A DNA stretch of 64,000 bases from Euryodendron excelsum (taxonomy: Eukaryota; Streptophyta; Magnoliopsida; Ericales; Pentaphylacaceae), in contig CM065394.1 in NCBI GenBank assembly GCA_033060915.1, positions 14,702,501 through 14,766,500 of the forward strand, read 5' to 3'. The notes below the pieces were generated by a model. The model did no database searches. It saw only the letters and a program-made list of their open reading frames with translations, and was not told the DNA's origin. This document shows, in pieces, positions 11,178 through 23,157 of the stretch. Positions within the stretch are counted from its first letter, which is position 1. Each line of letters opens with the position of its first letter. The translations under genes were made by a program, and so were the position numbers.

Positions 11178-12337
11178 TAGGGATGTAAATTTGGCTCAGG
11201 TCGTGGGTGTCCCGTGAGCCCAGCCTAAGCTTAACCCCCATGTGGATGGGCCTTAGCTCTACCTTTGGTAGCCCAGCCCAAGGCCCATCCCACAAACTTG
11301 GCTCAAGGCCTACCCAATAGAGTCGTTGAGGCCTGGTCTAAGGTTGAGCCTCAATAGCTCTTTTAACCATGGCCTCTAAGAATCAAAAAATAATAATGTT
11401 TATAATCAAGGATGTAAATTTGGCTCAAGCTCACCCCCCTATGGGTGAGCTTGGGCTTTCCCTTAAGTAGCCTGGCTCGGAGCACCAACCCAGCTTGAAA
11501 TCCAATCCGAAGTCCCCTCTACGATATAATTATACAAATACCTATAGTGTATATTAATTATACAAATACCTTACCAATTATTATTATAAGTGTAAATGTA
11601 TATAAGTTTAAAATAATTAATACAAGTTTAATATAAACTTATAGTTTATTTTTTATGTAATTATAAGTTTATATGAATCTACAATAATTAATAGTTTATA
11701 AGTTTAATCATTTTTATTTTTTTGTATAATTTTATATGTTGACTAATTGTCTAGTTTAGTTTAACAATTACATTATTAGTCTACGCTTTTTAAGTTTTTT
11801 TTCCAATTTATAAATTAATTACCGTTTTTTAAATTCAATTTAAACTTCGAAATTTGAAACTAAAATTTTAAAAAAATTACCCAGGCCCGCCCAACAACCC
11901 AAGCCCAAAGCCTAAGCGTAAGCCCAGGCCCAAGCCCACCTTTAGCGTTGAGGGTAGGGCTTAGGCCTAATTTTTCTAATTTTGACCCGCCCCAACACGA
12001 CCCGGGTAGACAGGCCAAAATTACATCCCTAGTTATACTTATAATTAAACTTAGTACAACTATTATTTAAATTTAAGCTACATACAATTTTTAATTTACC
12101 AATTTATCAATTAACTTTTTTAGATTTAGTTTAAAGTTCAAACTAATATTTGAAAAACACTAATAAAAAAATTGCCCAAGTCTGCCTACAAGCCCAAGCC
12201 TGAAGCTCGAAGCCCGCCTATAGGGCCACGGGTAGTGCTTGGGCCTAAGGTTTAATCTTTTGGGCCCAACCCAACTTGGCCCAAAAATTGGCAAGAGCTC
12301 GGTCAAGCCAAGCTGGGTTGCTTAATTTACATCGCTA
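11178..12337. mobile_element. hAT-like non-autonomous DNA transposon with 8-bp TSD
   Basis: The element starts TAGGGATGTAAAT and ends with the reverse complement of TAGCGATGTAAAT (12 of 13 bases matching). It is flanked by an exact 8-bp direct repeat GTAACCAC at 11170-11177 and 12338-12345. An 8-bp duplication is the signature of hAT transposition. The termini are rich in GCCCAGCCC/GGGCTTGGG-type words that can pair across the element, and the core is AT-rich. No transposase is encoded, so movement would depend on an autonomous relative. A related copy is nested inside. Confidence 0.85.
11407..12031. mobile_element. Second hAT-like element nested in its own family
   Basis: Inside the larger element a second pair of termini is visible: CAAGGATGTAAATTTGGCTC at the left and ...CCAAAATTACATCCCTA at the right. 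The interior again runs from a GAGCTTGGGC-rich left arm to a CCCAAGCCCAAAGCC-rich right arm. The flanks TTTATAAT and GTTATACT are only partly alike, so the target duplication is degraded or the boundary is off by a few bases. Confidence 0.6.
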
Positions 12338-12483
12338 GTAACCACAAAGGTGGTTTTATTGATGTAATTACAAGTATAGTAAGCATATAGGTAATGCTTC
12401 ACATACGTTATGGTTAATGAAAAAATGAAATGGAGATGCTCATCAAGTTATCTTGCTTTAGAAAGAAAAGCAGCCCAGGAGTG

Positions 12484-12781
12484 TGTAGATAGTCAAAATT
12501 GGGTTCTTGGTCAATCATGAACCAATGGCCCTACAAGATAGCCTAGGGGTATTTCTAGAGTCTCAGCCCACCGTCTTGGCCCAGATACAATTGAACCCAT
12601 TCTGAAATGCATTTCCCCCACTGCCAGAGAGGGATAGATGGATTAGGCCTTAGACGATATAAGGATTGAGAACCATCAGGCCTTCCCAACCTCAGTCTGA
12701 GAGAAGTAGGTTTGAGAGTTCATCAGCCCTCCCTGGACATGGCACACACTAGAATTCCTCTCCAATACTTGAGTCTCAAAG

Positions 12782-12815
<34 letters not shown>

Positions 12816-13329
12816 CAGAGAGAGTCAGCCTCCTTGAGAGAATATTAGAAGGAGGACCATTGGGCTTGGTGATGTCCTCTCCTAATAATCAAGAGGAGGA
12901 TCACTTGCAGAAATCATTGTTGGTAGTCCCCACGTACTGGGATTAGTACGTGTCATGGATTGGTTGGCTAGGGTGTGAGATATGCCATTGTGCACGTGTA
13001 CAGTACCATGAGGAGCTCGTGGTACAGTGCCACGTGGCCACGTTTGGCCTAGCAGAGCAGAGCAAGGTAGATCTTGTGGTCCCTAGGTCACTTGGCGCAA
13101 GTTGAGCGATTTCTTGGTGCCCAAGCACCAAGATGCTCGTGTGTGTATATATTATGTACTTCAACTATGAGGAGGAGGATCCAGAGAGGGAGAGAGATTT
13201 TCACCTTCTTCTCCGGTTGAACCAAGGAAAAACCCTAGAGCTAGCAACCCTTATTCCAGAACTATGAGCTCAAGCACTTTATGAACATTCTGCCACCTTC
13301 CCTGTGCTTAGCCAGTCGCACTTTCAGTC
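12484..13329 (+). repeat. 5' LTR of the Tat-clade element, 3' end deleted
   Basis: It matches the 3' LTR from TGTAGATAGTC through CCAGTCGCAC. It contains a GA-rich microsatellite (about 12780-12830), a TATA-like TATATATTA at about 13145-13153 and a GAGAGGGAGAGAGA leader. After the shared ..TTCAGTC at 13329 the two LTRs part. The 3' LTR has about 90 further bases before its CA end that are missing here, and no primer-binding site complementary to a tRNA 3' end is apparent. A deletion therefore removed the LTR end and the primer site. Confidence 0.85.
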
Positions 13330-13349
13330 CAACAATTCCTAGGGTGACG

Positions 13350-14767
13350 ATGGCCAAGCACACTGAAGGATCTTCGAACCATAGCCTGCCTCAGCAAAGT
13401 GCTGGCACAGACGAGACCTACACCTTGGATGCCATCCAAGTAGTCCAAGATACACAGCAAGAGGTCTTGGCCATAATGAAGGAACTGCGCAACGCTATGC
13501 TGTTGCTGGTGAACAACCCTTTTTTCTATTAAGCTGTGGCACCGCAGCCTCCTCCTGCAAACCCTACCACCACTACTGTGGTAGGAAACTCTATCGCTAC
13601 TCCTATAATGGGAAACCTTACCATTGTTGGTGGAAATCCAACTACGACGCATGCTACTAGAACCTCAACTGCCGAAGCGACAACAGCTGGCATTCAACAG
13701 GGACTCCCTACTCCAGCTTCTACTACTTTTTAGACATAGCCCACACCTAGGCTAGTGGCTCCTGTAACTCTAGCTCAACCTGTGGCGAACTTCTCAGCAG
13801 CCACTGCTATTACTTCAGTCGCTAAGAACATGTAAGCCCACTTGACCTCACCAGCTCGTTTCGTTACAATGGCCAAAGTCCAAGCCAACTTATAACAAGA
13901 GTGCACTCAGGCAACCTTGCCTTCTCTTTCAGATCCCAATGTTTAGCCACCATATCCAGCTCACATCTATTCTTTGTCATACCCAGAAGGCTACACACTT
14001 CCGAAATTCCTTCGTTTTGATGGAAAGAATTGAAATGCCCATGAACACGTCCGCCTGAGAGAGTTTTCAAAGTCTCTTACTGATCATGCTTATAGTTGGT
14101 ATGTCAACCTGCCACCTAAGTCGGTTTTGACCTGGGAGGACATGGTGAACAAGTTTAACACCAAGTTCTTCCAAGTCCGTGAAATGATAACAGCCATCTC
14201 TCTCATTAAAGAGGTCTAGGTTTACAAGGAAGACCTCCTAGAATTCATCCAACGCTTCTAAGATAGAGCCATGGAATGTCATGAGCCTGTGGAAGAAAAA
14301 AGTTGGTAAAAATCTGTATTGAGGGCATATAGAATGAGTACAAGGTCCATTTGGTAAACCACTCTATGCCAACCTTCTCTGCCTTGTTGGAAGAGACAAG
14401 AAACCTCCGTGCTATTGTTAAGATAATCCCTAAATCTAGTGGCTAGAGGAACTCTAGAAATAATGTCTCTGTAGCTTCTGCCCCCAGTAGTCGGCAACGA
14501 CAGATGGAGGAAGGTTCTAAAGGAAGGATGAGAAAGGAACGTGATACTCCTCCATTGCCTTGCAGCATGCCATAGGTTAAGGCCCTTATCAAGAAATGGG
14601 TCAACGACGGGGAAGTCAACCTGCCCGAAGTATAAACACTTCCTTCCAAGAAGGACAAAGAAAGTGAGAAGTATTGTATCTATCACCGATCTATTAAACA
14701 TTCTATTAAGGATTGCTAGAGTCTTAGAAGAATAGTCCATAAGAAGGTCTCTGAGAAGCAGCTCTGC
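13350..14767 (+). pseudogene. Gag of the Tat-clade element (broken)
   Basis: Gag would form the virus-like particle. The likely start is the ATG at 13350 (MAKHTEGSSNHSLPQQSAG). A Thr/Pro/Ala-rich segment follows (13540-13730), then the core with LPKFLRFDGKN near 14000, SWYVNLPPKSVLTWEDMV near 14095-14148 and FNTKFFQVREM. A YCIYHRSIKHSIKDC stretch near 14677-14718 is the nucleic-acid-binding knuckle typical of this clade. Stops interrupt it at many points (for example about 13531, 13731, 13831), mostly TAG/TAA at former Gln or Arg codons, and the frame changes before 14768. Not functional. Confidence 0.75.
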
Positions 14768-15692
14768 TTGCAAAAGGGTGGGAATGATGTTGGGAACAAC
14801 CCCTACCCTAATCACAAAGACAAAAGGAATAATGTCAACATGGTGGCCTATTGTGGCCCCATCAATGTCGGTGAGGAGTTTCTTGAGTTCCTAGATGAAG
14901 AGGAGCTATACAGCGTCTACATGGCATCCTACCATAACAAGCTCGAGGAAATTCGAGATTACTATCCTCCAGTAAATGCTCTAGATCCAGATATGCAAGC
15001 AAAGGTCCTCCAGAATTTGACTAAATTCATAAGGTTCTTCAACCAGCTAGGGCTCTCGAGCAATGCTAGGTCGGAGATCACCAAGTCAATAATCAACATC
15101 ATGGAGGTACATCATGAAGAGTGCATGGGTCTGGAAGAGTCTGTCCTGCGAACCATTAGGGAGGACTCTAGTGCTATAACCTTCTCAAAACCTGATCAAA
15201 GGTACCCATTCCAGCATAATAGGCCACTGTATGTCACAGCTTCCATTCACGGTGTCGAGTTCAAACGAGCCTTCTTTGATGGAAGAGCTTCCATCAATAT
15301 AATCCCATTCAATACATTCGAAACAACGGGAATCCCTGAAAGGCAAATTGTGAAGCATCCATCAACATACTGGGCTCGAGGGAGAATGCAAGGCCACCAT
15401 GGTTTATGTTAATGTGGATTTGGCTATAGGGGAGATATAGGCCCCAACAAAGTTTCATATCATCGAGACCTCATCCACCAACTATCATGTCATCTTGGGG
15501 TGCACCTGGATGCATAGATATGCTACCATCCCCTCGAGCTACCACCAGTGTATGAAGGGGAAGTGGGGAAAAAAGACTATCACCATAGAAGCTTCTGATA
15601 GGCCTTTCGAGGCCTATGAGGCACACTTCTCAGACATTGTTTTCTTCACAAAGCTATCTACAGAAGCAACCCCATATACTTTAAAGCCTTAA
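14768..15692 (+). pseudogene. Gag-pol linker and aspartic protease (broken)
   Basis: The first 214 codons are open. They include an acidic linker (FLEFLDEEELYSVYMASY) and the protease active-site region AFFDGRASINIIPF near 15268-15309. The usual gypsy motif there is D-G-G-A-S, so the second glycine is arginine here, a GGA-to-AGA type change likely to weaken catalysis. The frame then shifts, and the C-terminal half continues as ILGCTWMHRYATIPSSYHQC near 15490-15550, ending about 15690. The protease would have matured the Gag-Pol polyprotein. Confidence 0.75.
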
Positions 15693-17520
15693 GGAACCAA
15701 GATTCCCATATGGGAAGATATCAAGGATGAAGAGGAGGAAGTCCCTCAGAATAGAGGGCAGGAAAGATCTAATCCAATAACTCACCTCGAAAGATCACTA
15801 AGTTCCAAGAGAGAGGGAGGGAGGACCATATACCTTCTACGATAGTGCGAGGGGGAAAAGCCTCTGTTAATGCTGCCTCCCACCCCCCCTAAAACCAAAA
15901 GGGAAGGCCTGAGTGCACGGTAATGAGGAACTCGATGAGATCAACGAGAATCCTAAACTAGCACCCGAGTGCATACAGGACGGTCCTAAACCCTATCAAG
16001 AAGAGCTATAAAAGATCAATCTTTGGAGTGACCAAGGAGCACCTTAACCAGTGTTCATAAGTAAAGGGCTAACTCTTGAAGAGTAGGGGGGTCTGACCAG
16101 GTTACTCAAGAAGTACTCAGATGTGTTTGCCTAGACATACAAGGGGATGCCTAGCTTAGACCCTGTAATGGTGTCTCATCACCTAGACATCTTTCCAAAC
16201 TCCAGACCATGCAAGTAGTCCACAAGGAAGTACCACCCAGACCTAGAAGAGAAAATCAAGGAGGAGATCTAAACACTACTGGCAGCAAGGTTCATCAAAT
16301 CCATTTAATATCCCTTCTAGTTGGCCAACATTGACCTTGTTAAGAAGAAGAATAGGCAGATACGTGTCTACATAGATTTTTGTGATCTAAACAAGGCTTG
16401 CCCAAAAGATGAGTTCCCGCTCCCTTACGTAGACACTCTGGTCGATGACACTACTAGTCATCAGATGTTTTCATTCATGGACGGGTTCAGTGGTTACAAC
16501 CAAATAAAGATAGTTACTGAAGATGCTTAAAAGACCACGTTCCGAACACCCTTGAGTAATTTCTCCTGCATAGACATGCTCTTCGGACTCAAAAACACAG
16601 GAGCAACCTATCAATGAGCAATGACTATTGTGTTTCATGATATGTTGCACCACACTAGGGAAGATTATGTTGATGACCTGGTGGTCAAGTCTCTACAAAG
16701 GGAGGATCATTTCAAGTACCTCGAGCAAGTGTTCAAAGGCTGCAAGAGGTACAATATGAGGATGAATCCACTGAAGTGTGCTTTTGGAGTGACAAAAAGG
16801 AAGTTCCTCAGGTTCCTCATTCACCAGCATGGCATCGACGCTGATGGGGCAAAGGTGAAGGCCATAATAAGCATGTCTCCACCCCATTCTCAGAAGTCAT
16901 TGAAAAGCTTTCTAAGAGAGGTATCCTACCTACGGAGGTTCATCCCCGCATTGGCTGAAATCATAACGCCCTTCATCCCCCTCTTAAAAGGAAAAGCCAA
17001 GTTCGAATGGACAAAGGAACACTAGAAAGCATTTGAAGCAATCAAATTCGTCTTGTCTTCTCCTCAAACTATGACTGCTCCCCAACCAGAGAAGCCATTG
17101 ATCTTGTATTTAACATCCACTTTGAGATCCATCGGAGTGCTCCTTGTCCAAGAGCTAGAATGAGTAGAGAAACCTATGTATTACATTAGCAGAATGATCA
17201 GAGGACCTGAGGGAAGGTACACAGCTATTGAATGACACTGCTTGGCTTTTGTGTTCACTGCACAGAAGTTCAGGCACTACTTTTTGGCTTATCCAGTCCA
17301 CGTAGTTCATAGTGACCCCATCAGGTACTTGCTCAGCAAGCAAGCACTGACGAGTCGAATGTCCCGATGGCTCTTGGCTCTTTTAGAGTTTGAAATCAAA
17401 TGTGCTACTCCTACTGCGATCAAATCTTAAGCATTGGCCGAGCTCCTTGCCCATTTCTTAAGTGGTTCCTTTGAACCTATTGATGCAACCCTCCCAAGAA
17501 ATGACTTCTAAGCCACTAGA
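15693..17520 (+). pseudogene. Reverse transcriptase and RNase H (broken)
   Basis: One frame carries RT from LANIDLVKKKNRQIRVYIDF at 16321 through FSFMDGFSGYNQI near 16470-16505 and the catalytic YVDD at 16666-16677. It goes on to the connection domain (SFLREVSYLRRFIPALAE, about 16900-16960) and RNase H (KPMYYISRMIRGPEGRYTAIE near 17170-17235; HSDPIRYLLSKQALTSRMSRW near 17308-17370). Stops fall at about 16528, 16618, 17023, 17161, 17233 and 17428. The catalytic aspartates of RT are still present, but no continuous product is possible. The part before 16320 is more degraded, with VSHHLDIFPNSRPCK recognisable near 16170. Confidence 0.85.
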
Positions 17521-17529
17521 GTAGTGAGC

Positions 17530-18059
17530 GATTCATTAGAAGATACTTGGACTTTGAGCTTTGATAGGTCTGCCAGCAGGGGGAAGGGAGGAGCAAGCAT
17601 ATTGTTGAAAAAAGGAAGGGGAAGGAGTTCAGTTTGTCTTATCGGTTGGACTTCCATTTTTCCAGCAATGAAGTAGCGTATGAGGCACTCATTTTAGGAC
17701 TTCTAGCCGTCAAAAGCAAGGGTGTAAAGCAACTCAGAATTAAGAACGATTCGAAACTAGTGGTTAAACAAGCTTCGGGACATTTTGCACTAAAAGAGGA
17801 TGCCTTGGCAACCTACCGCACTATTATTCTACGATTGCTGGATAAGTTTTACAAGTTGATCATCGACCATGCTCCTCCAACTAAGAATAGGCATCCAAAT
17901 GCCCTAGCAACACTTGGGGTGAATACTGACTTTCCCATGAAGGAAAACACCATTGTCATCAATAAGAGAACCTATCCCTCCACTATCCTAGGAAACTTTC
18001 CTAAAGAAGTGTTTGACTATTGATGAGGAGATGTCATTTGGCAACTAAAGAACAGGGAA
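17530..18059 (+). pseudogene. Second (archaeal-type) RNase H domain
   Basis: After a frame change a second RNase H-like fold appears: LSFDRSASRGKGGASI near 17550, then DFHFSSNEVAYEALILGLLA (17646-17705), LRIKNDSKLVVKQASGHFAL (about 17733-17790) and NRHPNALATLGV near 17887. The acidic residues D, E, D and the late H..NALA position match the archaeal-type RNase H that Tat elements carry beside the retroviral one; the usual final Asp (ADALA) reads Asn here. The domain identifies the clade. Confidence 0.75.
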
Positions 18060-19582
18060 AGAACATTACCCCAAGCAAAGGCAGCTCAATTCCTCCTCCT
18101 CCAATGAGACCTATATTATAAAGGATCTATTGGGTTGCTTGCTTGCTGTGTTGATCATGAAGAAGCAAACCTAAGGCTCCATTAGATCCACTAGAAGTCT
18201 TATGGAGATGAAGATGTGAGCCTCTACAGAAGAATCCAGAGGTAGGGGTACTATTGGCTTGATATGGAGAGAGATGCCAGGAAGCTCTAGTCCAGCTATA
18301 CCCGCTGCCAGAGTTACTTGAGAGAAGCCGAGTGCAATTTTGTTGAGGACATTGCAGATTGGAGGCAAGTCTACATCGACTATCTCCGGGAAGGATCTCT
18401 CCCTAACAACAACCTCGATGTTGCCAGAGTAAAGAAGCGAGCTGCATGTTTCTTTCTTAACTAGGGGAAACTATTCAGAAGAAGTTTATATGGCACTCCA
18501 TTGAGAAGTTTAGCTAGAAATGAGATAAAGGTTATCCTGTAGGGAGCATACAAGTAAGAACATCAGGGACGTGCTAAGCTCTTCTAGCATTTGCTACACC
18601 TGGGCTATTACTGCCCGTCAATGGAAGCCGATTTAGTGCATTTTGCCAAGAGATGCAAGTCCCGCCAGAAGCATGGCAATCTCATACATGCTCCCACCAC
18701 CCAACTCCATCAATTGAAGCCACCCTGGCAGTTTCACACCAGGGCCATGGATTTGATTTGTCCTAATGCTACACCCTCCAAGCAGCACAGATGGATTCTG
18801 GCAACAACAGAAGTGAGTACGAAGTGGGTGGAAGCTTTGTCGATGAGGAAGGCTGATGGAGCAACAGTGGAAAATTTTATTCGAGAGAATATTATTTGTA
18901 GATTTGGGATTCCAAATGTTATACTATCTGATAACGGGACTCCTTTTGTCAACAAGCACGTCCAAAGAATGTTGGGTGCTTATGGCATTAACCACCATAA
19001 GTCCACTCCATACTATTTTAAAGGGAATGGACAGACTGAGGTGACCAACAAGACTCTTATCAGAATTTTAAGCAAGATGATGGATGAATCGCGAGTAACT
19101 TGGGCCGTGTATCTGCCCGAAGCACTTTGGGCCTACAGAACTTCCAAGAGAAGGGCCATTCAGGTAATGCCTTACTCGTTGGTGTATGGGACAGAAGCAG
19201 TTCTACTTGTCGAGATAGCAGTCCCTTCAGCTAGAATGGCTTTGTCTACTGGAATGACTCTTAAAGATAGAGGAACTAACCTAGAAGCCCTAGCTGAGAG
19301 AAGGGATAAAACAGTGCAGAAATGAAAAATTATTAGAATATGGTGGCCAAAGCATACAACCTTTTAGTGATTCCTAGAACCTTCAAGGAGGGAGAGTTAG
19401 TCTGGAAGACAGTGGAACCAATTATGAGAAACCTACCTCTCCCTAAGTTCTCCCTTAAATGGGAAGGACCTTACAAGGTACTGGAAATACGTCCTAGTGG
19501 CTATTATAAGCTCCAGAGGATTGCTGATGGATTCAAAACAAGCCCGATTAATGCCCAGTTCATTAAGAAGTATTTCCCCTGA
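18060..19582 (+). pseudogene. Integrase (broken, catalytic core open)
   Basis: The N-terminal part is heavily broken, but DWRQVYIDYLREGSLPNNN near 18357-18413 and a degraded zinc-binding region are visible. An open stretch of 244 codons from 18591 holds LGYYCPSMEADLVHFAKRC and the DDE core: Asp in AMDLICP, Asp in ILSDNGTPFVN, and Glu in GNGQTEVTNKTL. A stop at 19323 and a frame change precede the C-terminal domain at 19340-19582 (FKEGELVWKTVEPI, LKWEGPYKVLEIRPSGYYKL). This enzyme would insert the cDNA into the genome. The catalytic core is the best-preserved part of pol here. Confidence 0.85.
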
Positions 19583-19796
19583 CCCAAATGGGTTCCCAGC
19601 CCTTATGAGTTCCTGTTTTGCATCTTGTCTCTTTTATATTTACTTTTTGTTTGGAGAAACAAGTGCTCCCTTTTGGGGAGGATCATGTGAAGGAAATGAA
19701 GTCCTTATAGCCCAACTAATTTCAAGTTGAAATGAACTAAAATTTCTTTCATTCAACTCCTACTTCATTCAAGCTAGAAGCACTCTTTACAAACAA

Positions 19797-19863
<67 letters not shown>

Positions 19864-19947
19864 GTCCAATATAGAACAACTAGTAAAACTCCAAAGGAAA
19901 AACATTATAAAATAAAACCACATAAACAGCTAGGTTGCAGGATCTTC
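19583..19947. repeat. Spacer with GA microsatellite between integrase and antisense ORF
   Basis: The stretch has no gene. It holds an almost uninterrupted (AG)n run at about 19799-19857, at the convergent junction between the sense gag-pol and the antisense ORF that ends at 19948. Confidence 0.85.
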
Positions 19948-22900
19948 CTACTGCACAGAGATATCAGGGAGAACTACGAAGTCAAGGGTCAGATCGGTTG
20001 TGGGGAGGGCTTGCAGGCTAGCATCAAAGGCAGCTTTGGCTTGCTGAAAGTCAGCTTCCAACTTCTCTAGTCTGGCCCTGGCTGCCTTCAGAGGAACTTT
20101 GAAGGAGTCGAGCATGATGGTGTTCTCTTCGTGCCGCTCTAGACAGCTAAAGATGTTCAGGCAATCTTTTAACTAGTCTAGGGGAAATCCTAATGCCTCA
20201 AAATCAGAAGTCTCGCTTAATTCTTTGTAAAGACACTCTTCATCAACTTCATACTCTCTTGTTTTGGCCAGCCTTTTGAAGTAGGTACCTAGCTGCTCTA
20301 ACACCATCACACCTATTAGGCGCTCGTCCAACTTAAAGGCAGCAAAAGTTTCAGAATGTGCTCTCTTGATATGCTCAAGGAAGGGATGCAGTTCTTCATC
20401 TATCAGGCACCCCAAGAACTAATCAATTTTCTTTTCTTTCGCTCCAGCAGCAACTCCAGACTCTAGGGCAACTAGAGGTTTCTAAGGAACCACAGAAGTA
20501 GTAGCAACAGGAACTGCACTCTTCACAAAAATTTGTCTTACACAATGCATAATTAGACATATCCAAGCAAAAGTAGAGGAACAAATGAAGAAGAAGCAAA
20601 AGAAGGATATGACAGAAGACCTTCTTCGAGACTAGTCGACCGGACAAGTCCACAGCGTCTGCTAGCCCACCCCTCCCACGACCAGAACCTTTATTCAATG
20701 ATCCTGTCTTTGCAACAAACTCATACCGTTCCTAATAGGGGTTCCAAAATCCTCTTCTTCTTCATTACCTTCTCCTCCTTTATCCCCCTTCGCAGTGCCA
20801 CTACCCTCTGAGCTATCACCTCCGTTTCCCTCCTTGTTTGTCTCCTCTACATCCTCCTCAGGAGTTTCATCAGCATTAGAGGCAATAATGCTTAGTTCCT
20901 CCACCTCTATCTCGTGGAAGGAAAACAAGCTTAATATAGTGCACAAAACAAAAAGAAATCCGAAAGGAGGGGAAGGAGAAAATTGAATTCACCTATTGCC
21001 TTCGTTTTCTTTGACGAAAACCCCTTACTCTTTCCATACAACTGGAGCCTTGAGCTCTGGACAACGAAGCAAGCAAGGAGAGAAACAGTTAATGGACGTT
21101 AATCAAACTCATCATGAAAGCTTACAAATCAAAAGGCACCACTTACTCTGCGAACGCATTTCGGGGAAAGGGTGAAGGAAGATATAGGTAAGGGTTGCTT
21201 GCCCAAATAAACACCAGAGGACGAGGAGGCTCTCTTAGGAGTAAAGGTCTTCAGGGTTCCCTACAGGGTGCTCATCTTTAGTTGATAGATCAGAGGCTTC
21301 AAAGCCTACCCCTTAGAGCTCTTGGGGAGGATAGGTCTAGGAGAAGCAAAGCAACTGCAAGATCCCTTGTCCCTCTTATGATTCTTCTTCATGGTTTAAT
21401 GAAGGGAGGGATCTACCTTCCTTATGGGAGCAACCTTCACACAATCCACGTCCCCAAAGCAAAAAGACAAGAAAGAGTTCAAATTCCTCCTCCAATACAA
21501 CTTGTGGTGGAGGGTGAACTGTCCCTCATGTTCCATAGGCAGAAAATCAATCATTGGATATCCTGAAAAGTTAGACTCTGGAGCATCCATCCAAAACTTC
21601 TGTATGCATTCCTCAAAGGTGGACTCGTCAGGGGCAGGAGCATGAGGTATCCCCTTATCATACCAAAATTACCTTAGAAGCCTATAAGCATAGTACACTA
21701 TGACACCACTCCTATCCTCGTTCAAAAATGGAAGAAGCCCTGGCATAGTCATCACTAACAACTCATGCACGTCGGTAGGAAGAGGGTCCACACTGGGAGA
21801 GAATTTATAACAACGAGTCTGTAGAGGGTAAGCAATGGGAACATGAGCTATAATGTTTCTATCTATGTAGGGGTGGACAATGAACTTCACAGAGTCATCA
21901 ACAAATTAGCCCAGGTCTTGGGTGCTAGTCACCTCGAACCACCTCGCCATGAAAGGTTCCCTCTCCTCTATTCATGTCAACACAGCATGACCTTCTTTAT
22001 TCACAATAGTCACAGTCACTCTAGCAGAATGGATTTTGGAGCAAGGGACTAGCCCCCCGAAACACTCAGCCAAATAAGCAAAGGAATTAGGTATGGACAT
22101 AGCTTCATACGTCATATCGACCCACTGAGTGCTCCAAGTTATACTTCAATTGATCCAGGTGCTGATATAGGCTCCCTAAAAACAAAGGGACTAGGGCAAT
22201 CTTCTTTCTTTTCGATAGTAGAGCAATATGAAGGTACACCGATGACGAGAAATATTCCACAAGAGCTCCAAGAAGGATGAAAGTTGAAAGAAAGAAGGCA
22301 AGAAAGGTGAAGAAGTAGTTGGACTGACGATAGTTTGGCCCTTCAAAATATTTCAAGACGCTGCTTGTGGAGGTGGATTCTGGTTGAATGTCCCTGAAGA
22401 AGTAGCGAATCCATACATCATAATTGGATTTTTTGGTGGGCACCCACTCGACCAACTGCCTCCCGTCGTTGTCAAAGAGTGAGTTGAAATTTTAGGTAGC
22501 ACGATACCCTCAGTCCAACTCCTTCATTGTGGCCCTCTTATCTATAGATAAGAGATGGAGTTCAACGCCACGATCAATAGTAAGGGGAAAGCACATCAGT
22601 GACATAGTGTCTTCCAAGTTAGGTCCTGACTCCCCCCATAGAGTCACAAAAGTATAGGAGTCTGTCCTCCACCGAGAGATCAGAAGATTCAAGTTGGGGA
22701 TGTGTTGTCTGATGGCTGAGTTCCTCGAGAGGCAAACAAAATCATACAGGCCAACTGCCCTCAGACAGGCCATTAGGTTTGCATCAGCTAAGACGTCATC
22801 AACCCACTCCAGCCAGCCAAAGGTAGGAGATGAAAGACATTTGAACTGAAAGAAAGAATAGGCGATGTCGCCCCTCTCCAGCCCAAGCCGGAAGATAGAC

Positions 22901-23157
22901 TCTGGCCTTATCATGTCGCAATCTTCTAAATAAGCCTCTGGATGGGGAAGAAGAAGGTTAGGAGGTTCTTTGCCTTGAGGAAGGAAGCTAATAACCCCCT
23001 TCTAAACCCTGTCTCCTAGCCCCCCAAGGTAGGGAGCTCGCATCCAGTCACTATCCAGAGGCAACGGGGATGAATCCTCATCGCTGGAGGCATAGTCCTT
23101 GTTGGAGGGTTCAACATAGTTAATGGCAGACTTCTGAGCTCTACATTTCTTTGCCAT
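19948..23157 (-). pseudogene. Antisense plant-mobile-domain ORF of the Tat-clade element
   Basis: Starting at the ATG at 23157 (MAKKCRAQKSAINYVEPSNK), all recognisable coding pieces stay in one frame for about 1,070 codons to the stop at 19948, interrupted by stops. An acidic start (YASSDEDSSPLPLDSD) is followed by LNLLISRWRTDSYTF and an LEDTMSLMCFPL segment near 22600-22700, the pattern of the plant mobile domain (PMD). Further on come VEWVPTKKSNYDVWIRYFF near 22400, an acidic Glu/Gly-rich linker near 20750-20900, and a likely coiled coil (ARARLEKLEADFQQAKAAF) at the C-terminus. The position between pol and the 3' LTR, in antisense, is known for extra ORFs of Tat elements. The role is unknown; transcription would need its own promoter. 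Confidence 0.7.

Noticed and set aside
19799..19857. Possible CRISPR-like or regulatory repeat
   Set aside because: It is a plain AG dinucleotide microsatellite without spacers.
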